The notes: a model not told the origin generated them from the sequence alone. Positions 42,328 through 51,493 are shown, counted from the first letter of the stretch. The stretch is 62,530 nt of DNA from Candidatus Limnocylindria bacterium (GCA_036523395.1 DATDEH010000060.1:1-62530), one strand, 5' to 3'. Numbers and translations: made by a program.

Positions 42328-44433
42328 TTGCGTTCCCTTGTTGCGCTCCTCTACGCGGCGCTCGTGGTGGCCTCGGCGTGCGAGGCGCTGCCGCCATCTC
42401 CCGATCCGGTCGCGAAGGCGTACGCCGACGCCTGGACGAAGGGCCACTACCAGGAGATGTGGGATCTCCTCACCGACGAGTCGCGCGCGCGTGTCGGAAC
42501 GGCGGGATTCGTCGACCGGCTGCCGCTCATCGCGCAGGAGATGACGCTGCGGTCGCTCGAGGCGACGACCGGACCATCGACACGGGAGAAGCTGCCAAAC
42601 GGATCGCCCGATCCGCGCCGCGCGACGGTCACGCTCGACGTGACGTTCCACACCACGCGGGTCGGAGACTTCAAGCGAAGCACGACGCTCTCGCTCGTGC
42701 TGGTCGGAGAGAAGGACAAGGCCGCCTGGCGGATCGCGTGGACTCCCGAGGCGATCCTGCCGAAGCTGTCGGCGGGGCGCCTCGTGCGCATGATGCGCAT
42801 CGGGACGTCGCGTGGCCGGATCATCGCGCGCGAGGGCACGGAGCTCGCGACCTTCATCGACGGCGCGACCGTTGGGGTCGTTCCCGGACAGGTGCGCTCC
42901 GAGGATGGGCTCGCAACGAGCCTCGCGCCGATCCTCGGGCTGCGGCCCGATGAGATCAAGGCGAAGCTCCACCAGTCGTGGGTGCGGCCCGACACGTACG
43001 TTCCGATCCGGAATCTTGCCGGCGCTTCGCTGACCGCTGCGCGTCCCGCGCTAGGCGTGATCGAGGGCGTGCAGCTGCAGGCGACCCGCGTCCGCAGCTA
43101 CCCGACGGGGCTCGCGTCGCAGACGTTGGGGTATCTCGCAGAGGCGAGCGATGTGGAGGCTCAGAAGCGCGCCGCCCGCGGCGTGCAGGCGGGCGATCTG
43201 ATCGGAAAGGCCAACAGCGGTCTCGAGGACACGCTCGACGAGGTGCTCGGTGGAACGTACGGCTGGCGGCTGACGATCATCGAGCCGAACGGTGATGTCG
43301 CCGAAGTGCTGGGCGAGAGCGTGCCGATCCCCGGGATGGACGTCGTGCTCTCGCTCGACCCCGCGCTCCAGCTCGCGGCCGAGAACGCGCTCGGGGACCG
43401 CAAGGGCGCTCTCGTCGCGGAGGATCCATGGACCGGCGAGATCCTCGCGATCGCGAGCCGGCCGACGTTCGATCTGAACGCGTTCGCGAACGGCGACGGG
43501 CTCAACATCGCGCGCTTCTCGGCCGACGCGCGCAAGCCGCTCTTCAACCGCGCGACGTTCGGTCAGTACCCGACCGGCTCGTCCTTCAAGCCGATCACGG
43601 CAGCGGCAGCGATGAAAGAGGGCCTCTACAAAGCTGGTGATCGCATCGACTGCCCGGCGCGCTGGACCGGCTACGGGGAGCAGTGGGCGCAGCTGAACCA
43701 CGAGACCGGGAACCTCGGGCTCATCGATCTCCGCACCGCGCTTGCGCGGTCCTGCAACACGTTCTTCTACGAGCTCGGCAAGCGCCTGAACGACCGCAAC
43801 GCCGATCTGCTTCCGAGCGCCGCGAAGAGCTTCGGTCTCGGGAAGGCAACGGACATCGACTACGTGCTCGAGGCCGAGGGGATCGTGCCGAGCCCCGCTT
43901 GGAAGTCGCAGTACTTCGCGAACCCGGCGGACAAGGTGTGGAACCCAGGTGACGCCACGAACCTGGCGATCGGGCAGGGCTTCCTGCTCGCGACGCCACT
44001 GCAGATGGCGAACTACGCCGCGGCGCTCGCGAATGACGGGATCGTGTGGAAGCCGCGTCTGGTGCTGGAGTTCCGCGACCGCGCCGGCACGCCACAGAAG
44101 AAGTTCGAACGCGCGGAGCTCGGGCACGCCGCAAGCATTCCCACCGACCTCACGCAGATCCGTGACGGGATGCGCTCCGTCGTCGCCGACACCGACGGCA
44201 CCGTCTACTTCCCGTTCCGCGGCTTCCCGGTCTCGGTCGCCGGCAAGAGCGGCACGGCCCAGACCCCTACCGACCCTGACGGCTGGTTCATCGGCTTCGC
44301 GTCCTTTGAACAGCCATCGATCGCGTTCGCGGCCGTGTTCGAGGAGTTCCACGAGACGCCGGGCAACTTCGCGTCGCAGGTCGCGGGCGCCGCGGCGCGT
44401 TCCGTCGTGGGCGCGAAGTTCGGTGTGAAATGA
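42328..44433 (+). CDS. Penicillin-binding transpeptidase lipoprotein with MecA_N/NTF2 domain
   Basis: 701 residues. Lipoprotein-type signal at 1-18 (VVASAC), then an NTF2-like domain (~28-145: KAYADAWTKGHYQEMWDLLTDESRARV) and a dimerisation region (RGRIIAREGTELA). The transpeptidase domain has SSFK (Ser418, Lys421), SCN (475-477) and KSGT (640-643). This is a class B PBP of the PBP3/MecA-like layout, which cross-links peptidoglycan, but lipid-anchored rather than held by a helix. TTG start three bases after ggt; the stop overlaps the next ATG. Confidence 0.93.
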   Translation: MRSLVALLYAALVVASACEALPPSPDPVAKAYADAWTKGHYQEMWDLLTDESRARVGTAGFVDRLPLIAQEMTLRSLEATTGPSTREKLPNGSPDPRRATVTLDVTFHTTRVGDFKRSTTLSLVLVGEKDKAAWRIAWTPEAILPKLSAGRLVRMMRIGTSRGRIIAREGTELATFIDGATVGVVPGQVRSEDGLATSLAPILGLRPDEIKAKLHQSWVRPDTYVPIRNLAGASLTAARPALGVIEGVQLQATRVRSYPTGLASQTLGYLAEASDVEAQKRAARGVQAGDLIGKANSGLEDTLDEVLGGTYGWRLTIIEPNGDVAEVLGESVPIPGMDVVLSLDPALQLAAENALGDRKGALVAEDPWTGEILAIASRPTFDLNAFANGDGLNIARFSADARKPLFNRATFGQYPTGSSFKPITAAAAMKEGLYKAGDRIDCPARWTGYGEQWAQLNHETGNLGLIDLRTALARSCNTFFYELGKRLNDRNADLLPSAAKSFGLGKATDIDYVLEAEGIVPSPAWKSQYFANPADKVWNPGDATNLAIGQGFLLATPLQMANYAAALANDGIVWKPRLVLEFRDRAGTPQKKFERAELGHAASIPTDLTQIRDGMRSVVADTDGTVYFPFRGFPVSVAGKSGTAQTPTDPDGWFIGFASFEQPSIAFAAVFEEFHETPGNFASQVAGAAARSVVGAKFGVK

Positions 44434-45032
44434 ATGAGGTAAGGGTCACGTACCCGCTCACGCTCACATTCAAGTTCCTGACCATCAGCTCGTACATCCG
44501 TGTCGTCGATGCGACCGGCCGGCTCGTGAGCTACGTCAAACAGCGAGCGTTCCGGCTTCGGGAAGACGTCACGATCTTTGCCAACGAGGAGCAGACGCAG
44601 CCCGTCTACCACATCAAGGCGAACAAGATCATCGACATCGGCGCGACCTACGCGATCACCAGCGCCGACGGAAGATCACTCGGTGCGGTGAAGCAACGTG
44701 GGATGCGCACGTTCTGGAAGGCGACGTACGACATCCTCGACGAGACCGGGAATGCCATCGGTCTCCTCCACGAGCAGAACGCCTGGGTGAAGGTCATCGA
44801 TGGACTCATCGGCGAGATCCCGCTCATCGGCTTCGTGATCCAGCAGTGGATCAACCCGACGTACCTCATCGACGGCGCCGACGGCACGACGTGTCTGCGT
44901 TTGCGCAAGCGGCCGTCGTTGATCGAGCGCAGATTCACCCTTGAGCAGGACTCGCCACTACCGTCGCGCCTCGAACAGGTGGCGCTGCCAGCGGTGCTCA
45001 TGGTCGTCCTGCTCGAGCGCGGCAGGGGCTAG
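44430..45032 (+). CDS. LURP-one/scramblase-like domain protein
   Basis: 200 residues. A tubby-like beta-barrel pattern with repeated strands (YPLTLTFKFLTISSYIRVVDATGRLVSYVKQRAFRLREDVTIF, then YHIKANKIIDIGATYAITSADGRSLGAVKQRGMRTFWKATYDILDETG) is typical of LURP-one-related proteins. Such proteins are predicted to bind lipids; bacterial roles are unknown. ATG overlaps the PBP stop. The SRPBCC gene continues in the same frame immediately after its TAG. Confidence 0.85.
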   Translation: MNEVRVTYPLTLTFKFLTISSYIRVVDATGRLVSYVKQRAFRLREDVTIFANEEQTQPVYHIKANKIIDIGATYAITSADGRSLGAVKQRGMRTFWKATYDILDETGNAIGLLHEQNAWVKVIDGLIGEIPLIGFVIQQWINPTYLIDGADGTTCLRLRKRPSLIERRFTLEQDSPLPSRLEQVALPAVLMVVLLERGRG

Positions 45033-45488
45033 CTGGGCGTCGTCGAGGTCAAGACCACCATCCGCGCGCCGGCGGGTCGGTGCTTCGATCTCGCGCGGAG
45101 CGTGTCGGCACATCTGTCATCGACGGAGCAGACCGGCGAGCGTGTGGTCTCGGACGTCGCGTCCGATCTCCTCGGACCGGGCGATGTTGTCACCTGGGAA
45201 GCCACGCACCGCGGGGTGCGCCAGAGATTGACATCGAAGATCACACAATTCGATCCACCGCGTTCGTTCGAGGACGAGCAGGTCGCCGGGCCGTTCAAGA
45301 TCTTCTGGCACCGGCACGAATTCAGTACGACCGATGACGCCACCGTGATGACCGACCTCGTGCGCTACCGCGCTCCCCTAGGTCCTATCGGGTCGCTCGT
45401 CGAGCGCGTCTACCTCGACCGCTATCTCAGGTCGTTCCTCGAACGGCGCGCCGCGCGTCTGCGCTCGCTGGCCGAATCCGCGCCATGA
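45033..45488 (+). CDS. SRPBCC (START-like) family protein
   Basis: 151 residues. VEVKTTIRAPAGRCFDLARSVSAHL at the start and DLVRYRAPLGPIGSLVERVYLDRYLRSFLERRAARL at the end are typical of cyclase/dehydrase-like SRPBCC proteins that bind hydrophobic ligands. The first strand is preserved only if translation begins at the CTG at 45033, directly after the TAG of the previous gene and preceded by AGGGG. A GTG at 45102 would cut off the strand. Both genes share one reading frame. Confidence 0.82.
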   Translation: MGVVEVKTTIRAPAGRCFDLARSVSAHLSSTEQTGERVVSDVASDLLGPGDVVTWEATHRGVRQRLTSKITQFDPPRSFEDEQVAGPFKIFWHRHEFSTTDDATVMTDLVRYRAPLGPIGSLVERVYLDRYLRSFLERRAARLRSLAESAP

Positions 45489-45499
45489 CCGTCTCCGCC

Positions 45500-45505
45500 T
45501 AAAAT
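45500..45505 (+). promoter_or_regulatory. Predicted -10 (TAAAAT) of the M16 protease pair
   Basis: TAAAAT is followed after 6 nt by an in-frame ATC (45512). The spacing equals that at other predicted leaderless genes. Confidence 0.4.
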
Positions 45506-45511
45506 CGACCT

Positions 45512-46801
45512 ATCCCGACAATCACTGACGCCCCGGCGACGCGTCGCCTCGACAACGGGCTGGTGCTCTACGCGCTCGAAGCGCGACACGCACCGGTCGT
45601 GTCGCTGTGGGTCTGGTACCACGTCGGCGGTCGCAACGAGGTCCCCGGGACCACCGGCATGTCGCATTTCCTCGAGCACATGCTCTTCAAGGGCACGACG
45701 AAGCATCCCAAGGGCGATCTCGACCGCCTGCTCGCGCGCTACGGCGCGCAGTGGAACGCCTTCACCAGCGAGGACGTGACCTGCTACTTCGAGACCGTGC
45801 CGAAGGCGCGGTACAAGACCGCGCTCGAGCTCGAGTCCGATCGGATGCGCAACGCGCTCATCTCGGTCGAGGAGACCGAGGCCGAGCGCACGGTGATCGT
45901 CAGCGAGCGCGAGGGCTACGAGAACGATCCGTCGTTCCTTCTCGGCGAAGAGCTTCAGGCCATCGCGTTCAGCCGCCACACCTATGGGCAGGGCGTCATC
46001 GGGAGCAAGGACGAGATCAAGCTCATGACGCGCGACGGCCTGTACGCCCACTACCGCCGCTTCTACGCGCCGAACAACGCGTATGTGGTCGTGACCGGTG
46101 ACGACGAACCCGAGCGTCTCATCGAGGAAGCGGCCGCGGCGTTCGGTCCGCTCGATCCGTCCAGCGATCTCGGCGAGCCGCCGAAGGCGCCCGAGCCGGA
46201 CCAGCACGGCGAGCGGCGCGTCGTCGTGCACCGCGCCGGCGGCACCCTTCCGATCGTGATGCTCGCGTTCCGCGCCCCGCGCGCGACCGACTCGCGCGCG
46301 GCGGCGATCTCCGCGCTGGCCGTGGCGCTCGCGGGCACGTCCACCGGGAGCGACGGCGCGTCCGGCCGTTCGTCTCGCCTGTATCGCGCACTCGTCGAGA
46401 CCGGGCTCGCGGCGGACGTCGACGCGTCGTTCCAGCTGATGAAGGATCCGTACCTGTTCTTCGCCGATGCCACGCTGCGTCCTGGCATCAAGCACGCGGA
46501 TGTCGAGCGCGTCCTGCTCGAGGAGCTCGCGAAGCTGTCCTCGGATCTTCTCGCCGAGGACGAGTTCGCGCGCGTGCGACGCCAGCTGCTCGCATCGACC
46601 GCGTTCAACACCGACACGATCACCTGGCGCGCGTATCGCTGCGGTCAGCTCCTCTCGACGGGCGCCGCGACCTCGATCAGCGAGTGGTACGACAAGCTCG
46701 CAGCGGTCACACGCGAGCAGATCCGCGACGCGGCGAGCGGCCTCTTCGTGGAGCGCTCGCGGAGCGTCGGCTGGTTCGTGCCCGAGGGCGACCTCTCATG
46801 A
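45512..46801 (+). CDS. M16 family zinc peptidase, catalytic partner
   Basis: About 429 residues. Zinc motif SHFLEHMLFKGT followed by ETEAERTVIVSEREGYEND with the third ligand. The N-terminal strand TRRLDNGLVLYALEARHAPVVSLWVWYHVGG needs translation before the GTG at 45563, but the frame upstream to the stop at 45500 holds no ATG, GTG, TTG or CTG early enough; an ATC at 45512 fits the -10 spacing. The start codon is thus unusual or the sequence has an error. Its stop overlaps the ATG of the inactive partner. Confidence 0.87.
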   Translation: MPTITDAPATRRLDNGLVLYALEARHAPVVSLWVWYHVGGRNEVPGTTGMSHFLEHMLFKGTTKHPKGDLDRLLARYGAQWNAFTSEDVTCYFETVPKARYKTALELESDRMRNALISVEETEAERTVIVSEREGYENDPSFLLGEELQAIAFSRHTYGQGVIGSKDEIKLMTRDGLYAHYRRFYAPNNAYVVVTGDDEPERLIEEAAAAFGPLDPSSDLGEPPKAPEPDQHGERRVVVHRAGGTLPIVMLAFRAPRATDSRAAAISALAVALAGTSTGSDGASGRSSRLYRALVETGLAADVDASFQLMKDPYLFFADATLRPGIKHADVERVLLEELAKLSSDLLAEDEFARVRRQLLASTAFNTDTITWRAYRCGQLLSTGAATSISEWYDKLAAVTREQIRDAASGLFVERSRSVGWFVPEGDLS

Positions 46802-48060
46802 ACAAGGTCCACCGCAGCGTGCTCCCGAACGGCCTGCGCATCGCGACGGTCCCGATCGCGGGCCTTCGCTCGACCTCGGTGTTCCTCGCCGTCGAGGCGG
46901 GGCAATGGTTCGAGCCTGCCGGCCGACCGGGCATCGCGCGTCTGGCGGCGCAGACGATGCTGCGCGGGACGAAGCGGCGCGACGGCGCGATCTGGGCAAC
47001 GGCGCTCGACGCGCTCGGCGCGGTCGCCCGTCTCGACGTCGGGTCGCACGCCGCGGTGTTCAGCGCGCAGTGTCTCGGCGACGATCTCGGCGAACTGCTC
47101 GGACTCATCGCGGAGGCCGTGCGAACACCGGCGCTGGCGGATGCGGAGATCGAGTTCGTGCGCGGCCAGACGCTCGCGCATCTCGAGAAGGACGAGCGCG
47201 ACACTCGCGCCGTTTCGGACCGCGTCTGGCGGGGGCTGGTGTACCCGACGGGGCATCCGTTCCATGCACCCGCGATCGGCGACACGGCCGTCGTGCGGTC
47301 GGCGACCGCCGAAGACATCCGCGCGTATCACAAGAGCGCGATCGCCCCGGACGGCGCCGTGCTCATCGTCGCAGGCGCGACGACCGCGGATGCGGTGAAG
47401 GACGCCGCAGGTCGAGCGTTCGGGGACTGGCCGAAACGAGCCAAGCCACAGAGTGCCAGCTATCCTCCGGTCGCGCTCGCGGCGACCAAACGCCGTGTCG
47501 AGGTCGTGCCGGACAAGACGCAGAGCGACGTGATCATCGGCTGGCCCGGCCTACCGCGTACCGATCCGCGCTTCACGGCCGCGCGCGTCACGAACATGGT
47601 CTACGCGGCCGACACGTTCGCGAGCCGCGCGGGCAACGTCATCCGCGACCAGCTCGGCCTGGCGTATTACGTGTTCAGCGGCATCGGCGCGAGCTGCGGG
47701 CAATCGCCGTGGATCGTGCGCATGGGTGTCAACCCGAAGAATGTGCATCGCGCGATCGAGGTCGCGCTCGACGAGCTGCGCAAGATCACGGTCGGCCAGA
47801 TCGCCGACGACGACCTGGCGCTGGCGAAGGACAAGCTCGTCGGGGAGCTCGACGTCGCGCTCGAGAGTCCCGCCGGCGTTGCATCGATGGTGCTCGAGGC
47901 TGAGATGTTCGAGCTAGGCGAAGACCACTTCGAGCGCTATCCGCGCGAGCTCCGCGCGGTCACGAAGGAGCAGGTGATCGAGACCGCTCGCGCGTTCTTG
48001 CCGCCGGATCGCTACGCGCTCGCGGTCGCTGGTCCCGCGCTCCCCGAGGCGCTCGTTTGA
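46798..48060 (+). CDS. M16 family protein, non-catalytic partner
   Basis: 420 residues. Same fold, but the HxxEH motif is gone (GIARLAAQTMLRGT in its place). The substrate-binding arginine/tyrosine region is kept in RDQLGLAYYVFSG. Known M16B enzymes work as heterodimers of one active and one inactive chain; the ATGA overlap with the active gene supports that here. Confidence 0.9.
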   Translation: MNKVHRSVLPNGLRIATVPIAGLRSTSVFLAVEAGQWFEPAGRPGIARLAAQTMLRGTKRRDGAIWATALDALGAVARLDVGSHAAVFSAQCLGDDLGELLGLIAEAVRTPALADAEIEFVRGQTLAHLEKDERDTRAVSDRVWRGLVYPTGHPFHAPAIGDTAVVRSATAEDIRAYHKSAIAPDGAVLIVAGATTADAVKDAAGRAFGDWPKRAKPQSASYPPVALAATKRRVEVVPDKTQSDVIIGWPGLPRTDPRFTAARVTNMVYAADTFASRAGNVIRDQLGLAYYVFSGIGASCGQSPWIVRMGVNPKNVHRAIEVALDELRKITVGQIADDDLALAKDKLVGELDVALESPAGVASMVLEAEMFELGEDHFERYPRELRAVTKEQVIETARAFLPPDRYALAVAGPALPEALV

Positions 48061-48449
48061 TGGCGACCTTCCCGCCCGCCGTACTGAAAAGCCTCGATGA
48101 CACCAGCGTCGTCGAGATCGAGACGCGCTCGGCGAAGGGGACGAAGCACCTGATCCCGATCTGGATCGTGGTGGTCGACGGCGTTGCGTACGTTCGCTCG
48201 GTGCGCGGCCCCGCGGGTCGCTGGTACCGCGAGCTCCTCGCGAAGGGCGAGGGCGCGGTGCTGGTTGGCGGGAGGCGCGTCCCGGTGCGCGCGACGAAGG
48301 ACAGCTCCGCTAAGGCGATCGAGGCTGTGAGCGCCGCGCTACGTAAGAAGTACGCGCGCAGCGGCCAGTCGCTCCAGTCGATGCTGCGCACCAACGTCTT
48401 GGACACGACCGTCCGTCTCGACCCGGTCGCGCGAACGCAGAAGCCCTAA
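48060..48449 (+). CDS. DUF2255-like protein
   Basis: 129 residues. EIETRSAKGTKHLIPIWIVVVDGVAYVRSVRGPAGRWYRELLAKGEGAVLVGGRRVPVRA resembles DUF2255 and the split-barrel F420-related families. The C-terminal TTVRLDPV is typical as well. Function unknown. ATG overlaps the M16 stop by one base; a TTG one codon earlier is possible. Convergent with mutY (4-bp overlap). Confidence 0.75.
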   Translation: MATFPPAVLKSLDDTSVVEIETRSAKGTKHLIPIWIVVVDGVAYVRSVRGPAGRWYRELLAKGEGAVLVGGRRVPVRATKDSSAKAIEAVSAALRKKYARSGQSLQSMLRTNVLDTTVRLDPVARTQKP

Positions 48450-49285
48450 AGAGGCAGTCGCACCGCGCGACCCTCGCGCTCGACCAGACCTTCGTCGACG
48501 AGCGCCGCGAGCAGATCGGGAACGCGCACGTCGTCGACGGCGCGCTGTATGGCAGTCGCGCTGATCGCGTCGTGGTCGCGCAGCAATGCGACGATGCGCC
48601 CGCGCACGCGCCGGTCGCTCGTCGCGAAGGTGGCCTGCCGGCGTGGCGCGGCGCGAACGATCCGTCCGCGCGAGCGGCAACCTTCCGCGATCGGGCAGAC
48701 GTCGCAGCGTGGCGTTCGCGCGAGACACACTGTCGCGCCGAGATCCATGAGCGCGTGATGCCAGCGATCGGCGCGTCGTCGAGGAACGAGACGCTCGTCG
48801 ATCGCGACGGCTTCGCGTTCCGTCGCGATCCGGCCGAGGAGCACTCGCCCCAGCACTCGGCGGATGTTCGTGTCGGCGAAGGCCACGCTTTCGCCGCGGC
48901 TGAAGCAGCTCACCGCGCCGGCCGTGTAGGTGCCGACTCCCGGGAGCGCATCCAGGCCGTCGCGCGTCTTTGGGAGCGAGCGGGGATGCAGCCGCGCGAT
49001 GCGGTGGAGATCGCGTGCGCGGCGGTTGTACCCCAGACCCGACCACGCCCGGAGGACGTCGCCGAGCGTGGCGCGGGAGAGCGCGGAGAGGGTGGGAAAG
49101 CGCCGGAGAAAGGTCGCGTAGGCGGGGACCACGCGCGAGACCTGGGTCTGCTGGAGCATCACTTCAGAAACGAGCACGGCGTACGGATCGCGCGTGCGGC
49201 GCCACGGAAGGTCCCGCGCGCTCCGGTCGTACCACCGCTGCAGTCGCCGTCGGAGCGTCCCCGCCACGGCCCTGTCCGTGTACAA
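48446..49285 (-). CDS. mutY: A/G-specific adenine glycosylase, short form
   Basis: About 279 residues. The HhH-GPD domain has DLPWRRTRDPYAVLVSEVMLQQTQVSRV (catalytic Glu in SEVM), LPGVGTYTAGAV and FADTNIRRVL (catalytic Asp). A 4Fe-4S cluster loop CLARTPRCDVCPIAEGC (Cx6Cx2Cx5C) is complete. The C-terminal MutT-like 8-oxoG recognition domain is absent; instead ~60 residues look like a winged helix. It removes A opposite 8-oxoG. TTG at 49285 (TATGCT 9 nt upstream) or GTG at 49267. Confidence 0.88.
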   Translation of the reverse strand: MYTDRAVAGTLRRRLQRWYDRSARDLPWRRTRDPYAVLVSEVMLQQTQVSRVVPAYATFLRRFPTLSALSRATLGDVLRAWSGLGYNRRARDLHRIARLHPRSLPKTRDGLDALPGVGTYTAGAVSCFSRGESVAFADTNIRRVLGRVLLGRIATEREAVAIDERLVPRRRADRWHHALMDLGATVCLARTPRCDVCPIAEGCRSRGRIVRAAPRRQATFATSDRRVRGRIVALLRDHDAISATAIQRAVDDVRVPDLLAALVDEGLVEREGRAVRLPL

Positions 49286-49294
49286 TCTGTCGCC

Positions 49295-49300
49295 AGCATA
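49295..49300 (-). promoter_or_regulatory. Predicted -10 (TATGCT) of mutY
   Basis: TATGCT on the minus strand ends 9 nt before the TTG at 49285. The remaining ~95 bp toward greA contain a T-rich stretch (49338-49349) but no clear promoter. Confidence 0.35.
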
Positions 49301-49394
49301 GGTAGCCCGGAGTGCTGAGGGCCGCGAGGTCTTCAGTTCTTTTGTTTCTAGGGCGGTGGGTAGCGCGAGTCGCACCCGGGGTAACGGAGGCTCA

Positions 49395-49865
49395 ATGAAC
49401 AATCTCGAAAAGCCGGTATATGTCTCTGCCGATGGGCTGAGGAAGCTGCAGGCGGAGCTCGAAGAGCTGCGCACGACCAAGCGCACCGAGGTGGCCGAGC
49501 GCATCCATGCCGCCATGGAGTTCGGCGACTTCACCGAGAACTCCGAGCTCGAGCAGGCGAAGAACGACCAGGCCTTCCTCGAGGGCCGGATCATGACCCT
49601 CGAGCAGATGATCAAGAACGCTCAGATCATCGACGAGACCGAGAAGCACGATCTCGTCGAGGTCGGCAGCCACGTCACGGTCGAGGCCGACGGGCGCAAA
49701 GAGAAGTACACGATCGTCGGGTCGGCGGAAGCGTCGCCGCAAGAGGGCAAGATCAGCAACGAGTCGCCGGTCGGACGCGCGCTCCAGGGTCACCGCGCGG
49801 GTGAGACGGTCAAGGTCTCCGTGCCCGCGGGCACCATGGAAATGAAGATCCTGGCGGTCAGTTGA
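49395..49865 (+). CDS. greA: Transcription elongation factor GreA
   Basis: 156 residues. An N-terminal antiparallel coiled coil (GLRKLQAELEELRTTKRTEVAERIHAAMEFGDFTENSELEQAKNDQAFLEGRI) carries the tip acidic residues, followed by a C-terminal FKBP-like domain (NESPVGRALQGHRAGETVKV). It rescues backtracked RNA polymerase. The ATG at 49395 has GGAGG 4-5 nt upstream. Its stop overlaps the TTG of lysS (TTGA). Confidence 0.96.
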   Translation: MNNLEKPVYVSADGLRKLQAELEELRTTKRTEVAERIHAAMEFGDFTENSELEQAKNDQAFLEGRIMTLEQMIKNAQIIDETEKHDLVEVGSHVTVEADGRKEKYTIVGSAEASPQEGKISNESPVGRALQGHRAGETVKVSVPAGTMEMKILAVS

Positions 49866-51493
49866 GCGTAAGGTCCAGCGCGAGCGTGACGGCCAAAGGG
49901 TCGGAGCAAGGTCACCAGGCGCGCTTCTGGGCGGACGAAGAGGCCGACCTCCTCGCCACCGATCGCCAGCACGTGATCCGCGACTCCAAGACGCCGTCGG
50001 GCGCTGTACCGATCTCGGGCCTGCGCGGTCCGATCATCACCGATGCGCTCTACCGGACGTTCAAGAAGCGCGGCCTGCGCATCCGCTACGTCTTCACGAT
50101 CGACGACTACGACCCCATGGACTCGCAGTCGCTGAAGGAGAAGGCGGCGTGGGCCGAGCACATGGGCAAGCCGTTCGCGCACATCCCCTCGCCGGAGCCT
50201 TCAGCGGCGTCCGACTTCGCGCGCTATCACGCCTCGGCCTACCTCGACACGTTCGCCACGCTGGGGATCCGGCCCGAGGAGATCCACTGGATGCGCGACC
50301 TCTACGGAAAGGGCGAGCTCGATAGGCAGATCGACCTGGTCCTGCGGAACGCGGCGGTCATCCGCGAGATCTACGAGCGGGTCTCGCATGTCACGAAGGA
50401 CGAGCGCTGGCTCCCCATCGGGGTGATCTGCGAGAGCTGCGGCCGTCTCGGAACGACCTTCGCGTATGACTACGACGGCAAGACCGTGGCGTACGAGTGC
50501 CGCAAGGACTACGTCGAGTGGGCGGAGGGCTGCGGTCACACAGGACGGCGTTCGCCATTCAAGGGCAACGCGAAGCTGTACTGGAACCTCCAGTGGTGCG
50601 CGATGTGGGACCACTTCGGCGTGACCTATGAGGAAGGCGGCAAGGACCTCCTCACCGCGGGCGGGTCACGCGACCGTGCCAACGAGATCTACCGCGAGGT
50701 GTGGAAGAAGGATCCGCCGATCGGCCTGGTGCACGAGTTCTTCACGACCGGCGGCAAGAAGATGTCCACCTCAAAGGGGTTGGGCGCGGCGGCCACGGAC
50801 CTGGTCAAGGTCTATCCGCCCGAGCTCGTGCGGTTCCTGATGTTGCGCACGCATCCGAAACGCCATGTCGAGTTCGATCCGACCGGCCTGACGCTGTCGA
50901 AGCTCTTCGACGAGTACGACCGCTGCGCCGACGCGTTCCGCAACGAGCCGGACAGCGATCAGGCGAAGATCTGGGCGCTGTCACAGGTCGCAGAAGATCC
51001 GGATCCAGCCGGTTTCCGCATGCGCTTCGCCATCGTCGCCGACTGGGTCCAGATCCCAAGCGTGGATCCAGTGAGGGAGGCCGAGGAGCGCAAAGGGGCG
51101 CCGCTGAGCGCGGCGGAACGCAAGGACCTCGATCAGCGCATCGCGCTGGCGCGCGTCTGGCTCGAGCGGTGGGCGCCGGATGAGGCGCGCTTCAGTGTCC
51201 TGCGCGAGCTGCCCGAGATCACGCTGTCGGACGCGCAGCGTCGCTACCTCGTCGCGGTGAAGGAGCTGATCGGCAAGATCAAGGATCCCGAGGCGCTGCA
51301 GCAGGAGCTCTACGAAACGGCGAAACGCGTCGGCGTCGTCGGCGCGGATGGCAAGGTGTCGCGCGACGCCTTCAGCGCCATCTATCTGGCGTTCCTTGGA
51401 AAGCCCAGCGGGCCGAAGGCGGGCTGGCTGCTCACGACATTGCCGGACGACGTCGTGCGCAAGCGTCTTGACGAGGCGGCGAAAGCGCGATGA
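49862..51493 (+). CDS. lysS: Class I lysyl-tRNA synthetase
   Basis: 543 residues of the archaeal-type class I LysRS, which replaces the usual class II enzyme in some bacteria. KMSKS-type loop GGKKMSTSKGLG; zinc-binding cysteines in VICESCGRLGT and CRKDYVEWAEGCGHTG. The HIGH-like signature, usually H-V/I-G-N/S in this family, reads PSGAVPISGLRG, so the first His appears to be Pro. TTG start overlapping greA. The stop overlaps the GH57 ATG. Confidence 0.94.
   Translation: MSVRSSASVTAKGSEQGHQARFWADEEADLLATDRQHVIRDSKTPSGAVPISGLRGPIITDALYRTFKKRGLRIRYVFTIDDYDPMDSQSLKEKAAWAEHMGKPFAHIPSPEPSAASDFARYHASAYLDTFATLGIRPEEIHWMRDLYGKGELDRQIDLVLRNAAVIREIYERVSHVTKDERWLPIGVICESCGRLGTTFAYDYDGKTVAYECRKDYVEWAEGCGHTGRRSPFKGNAKLYWNLQWCAMWDHFGVTYEEGGKDLLTAGGSRDRANEIYREVWKKDPPIGLVHEFFTTGGKKMSTSKGLGAAATDLVKVYPPELVRFLMLRTHPKRHVEFDPTGLTLSKLFDEYDRCADAFRNEPDSDQAKIWALSQVAEDPDPAGFRMRFAIVADWVQIPSVDPVREAEERKGAPLSAAERKDLDQRIALARVWLERWAPDEARFSVLRELPEITLSDAQRRYLVAVKELIGKIKDPEALQQELYETAKRVGVVGADGKVSRDAFSAIYLAFLGKPSGPKAGWLLTTLPDDVVRKRLDEAAKAR

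Noticed and set aside
40558-42972. 804-codon minus-strand frame opposite gamma-glutamyltransferase and the PBP
   Set aside because: Low-complexity Arg/Asp/Glu composition and overlap with two genes carrying full catalytic motifs on the plus strand.
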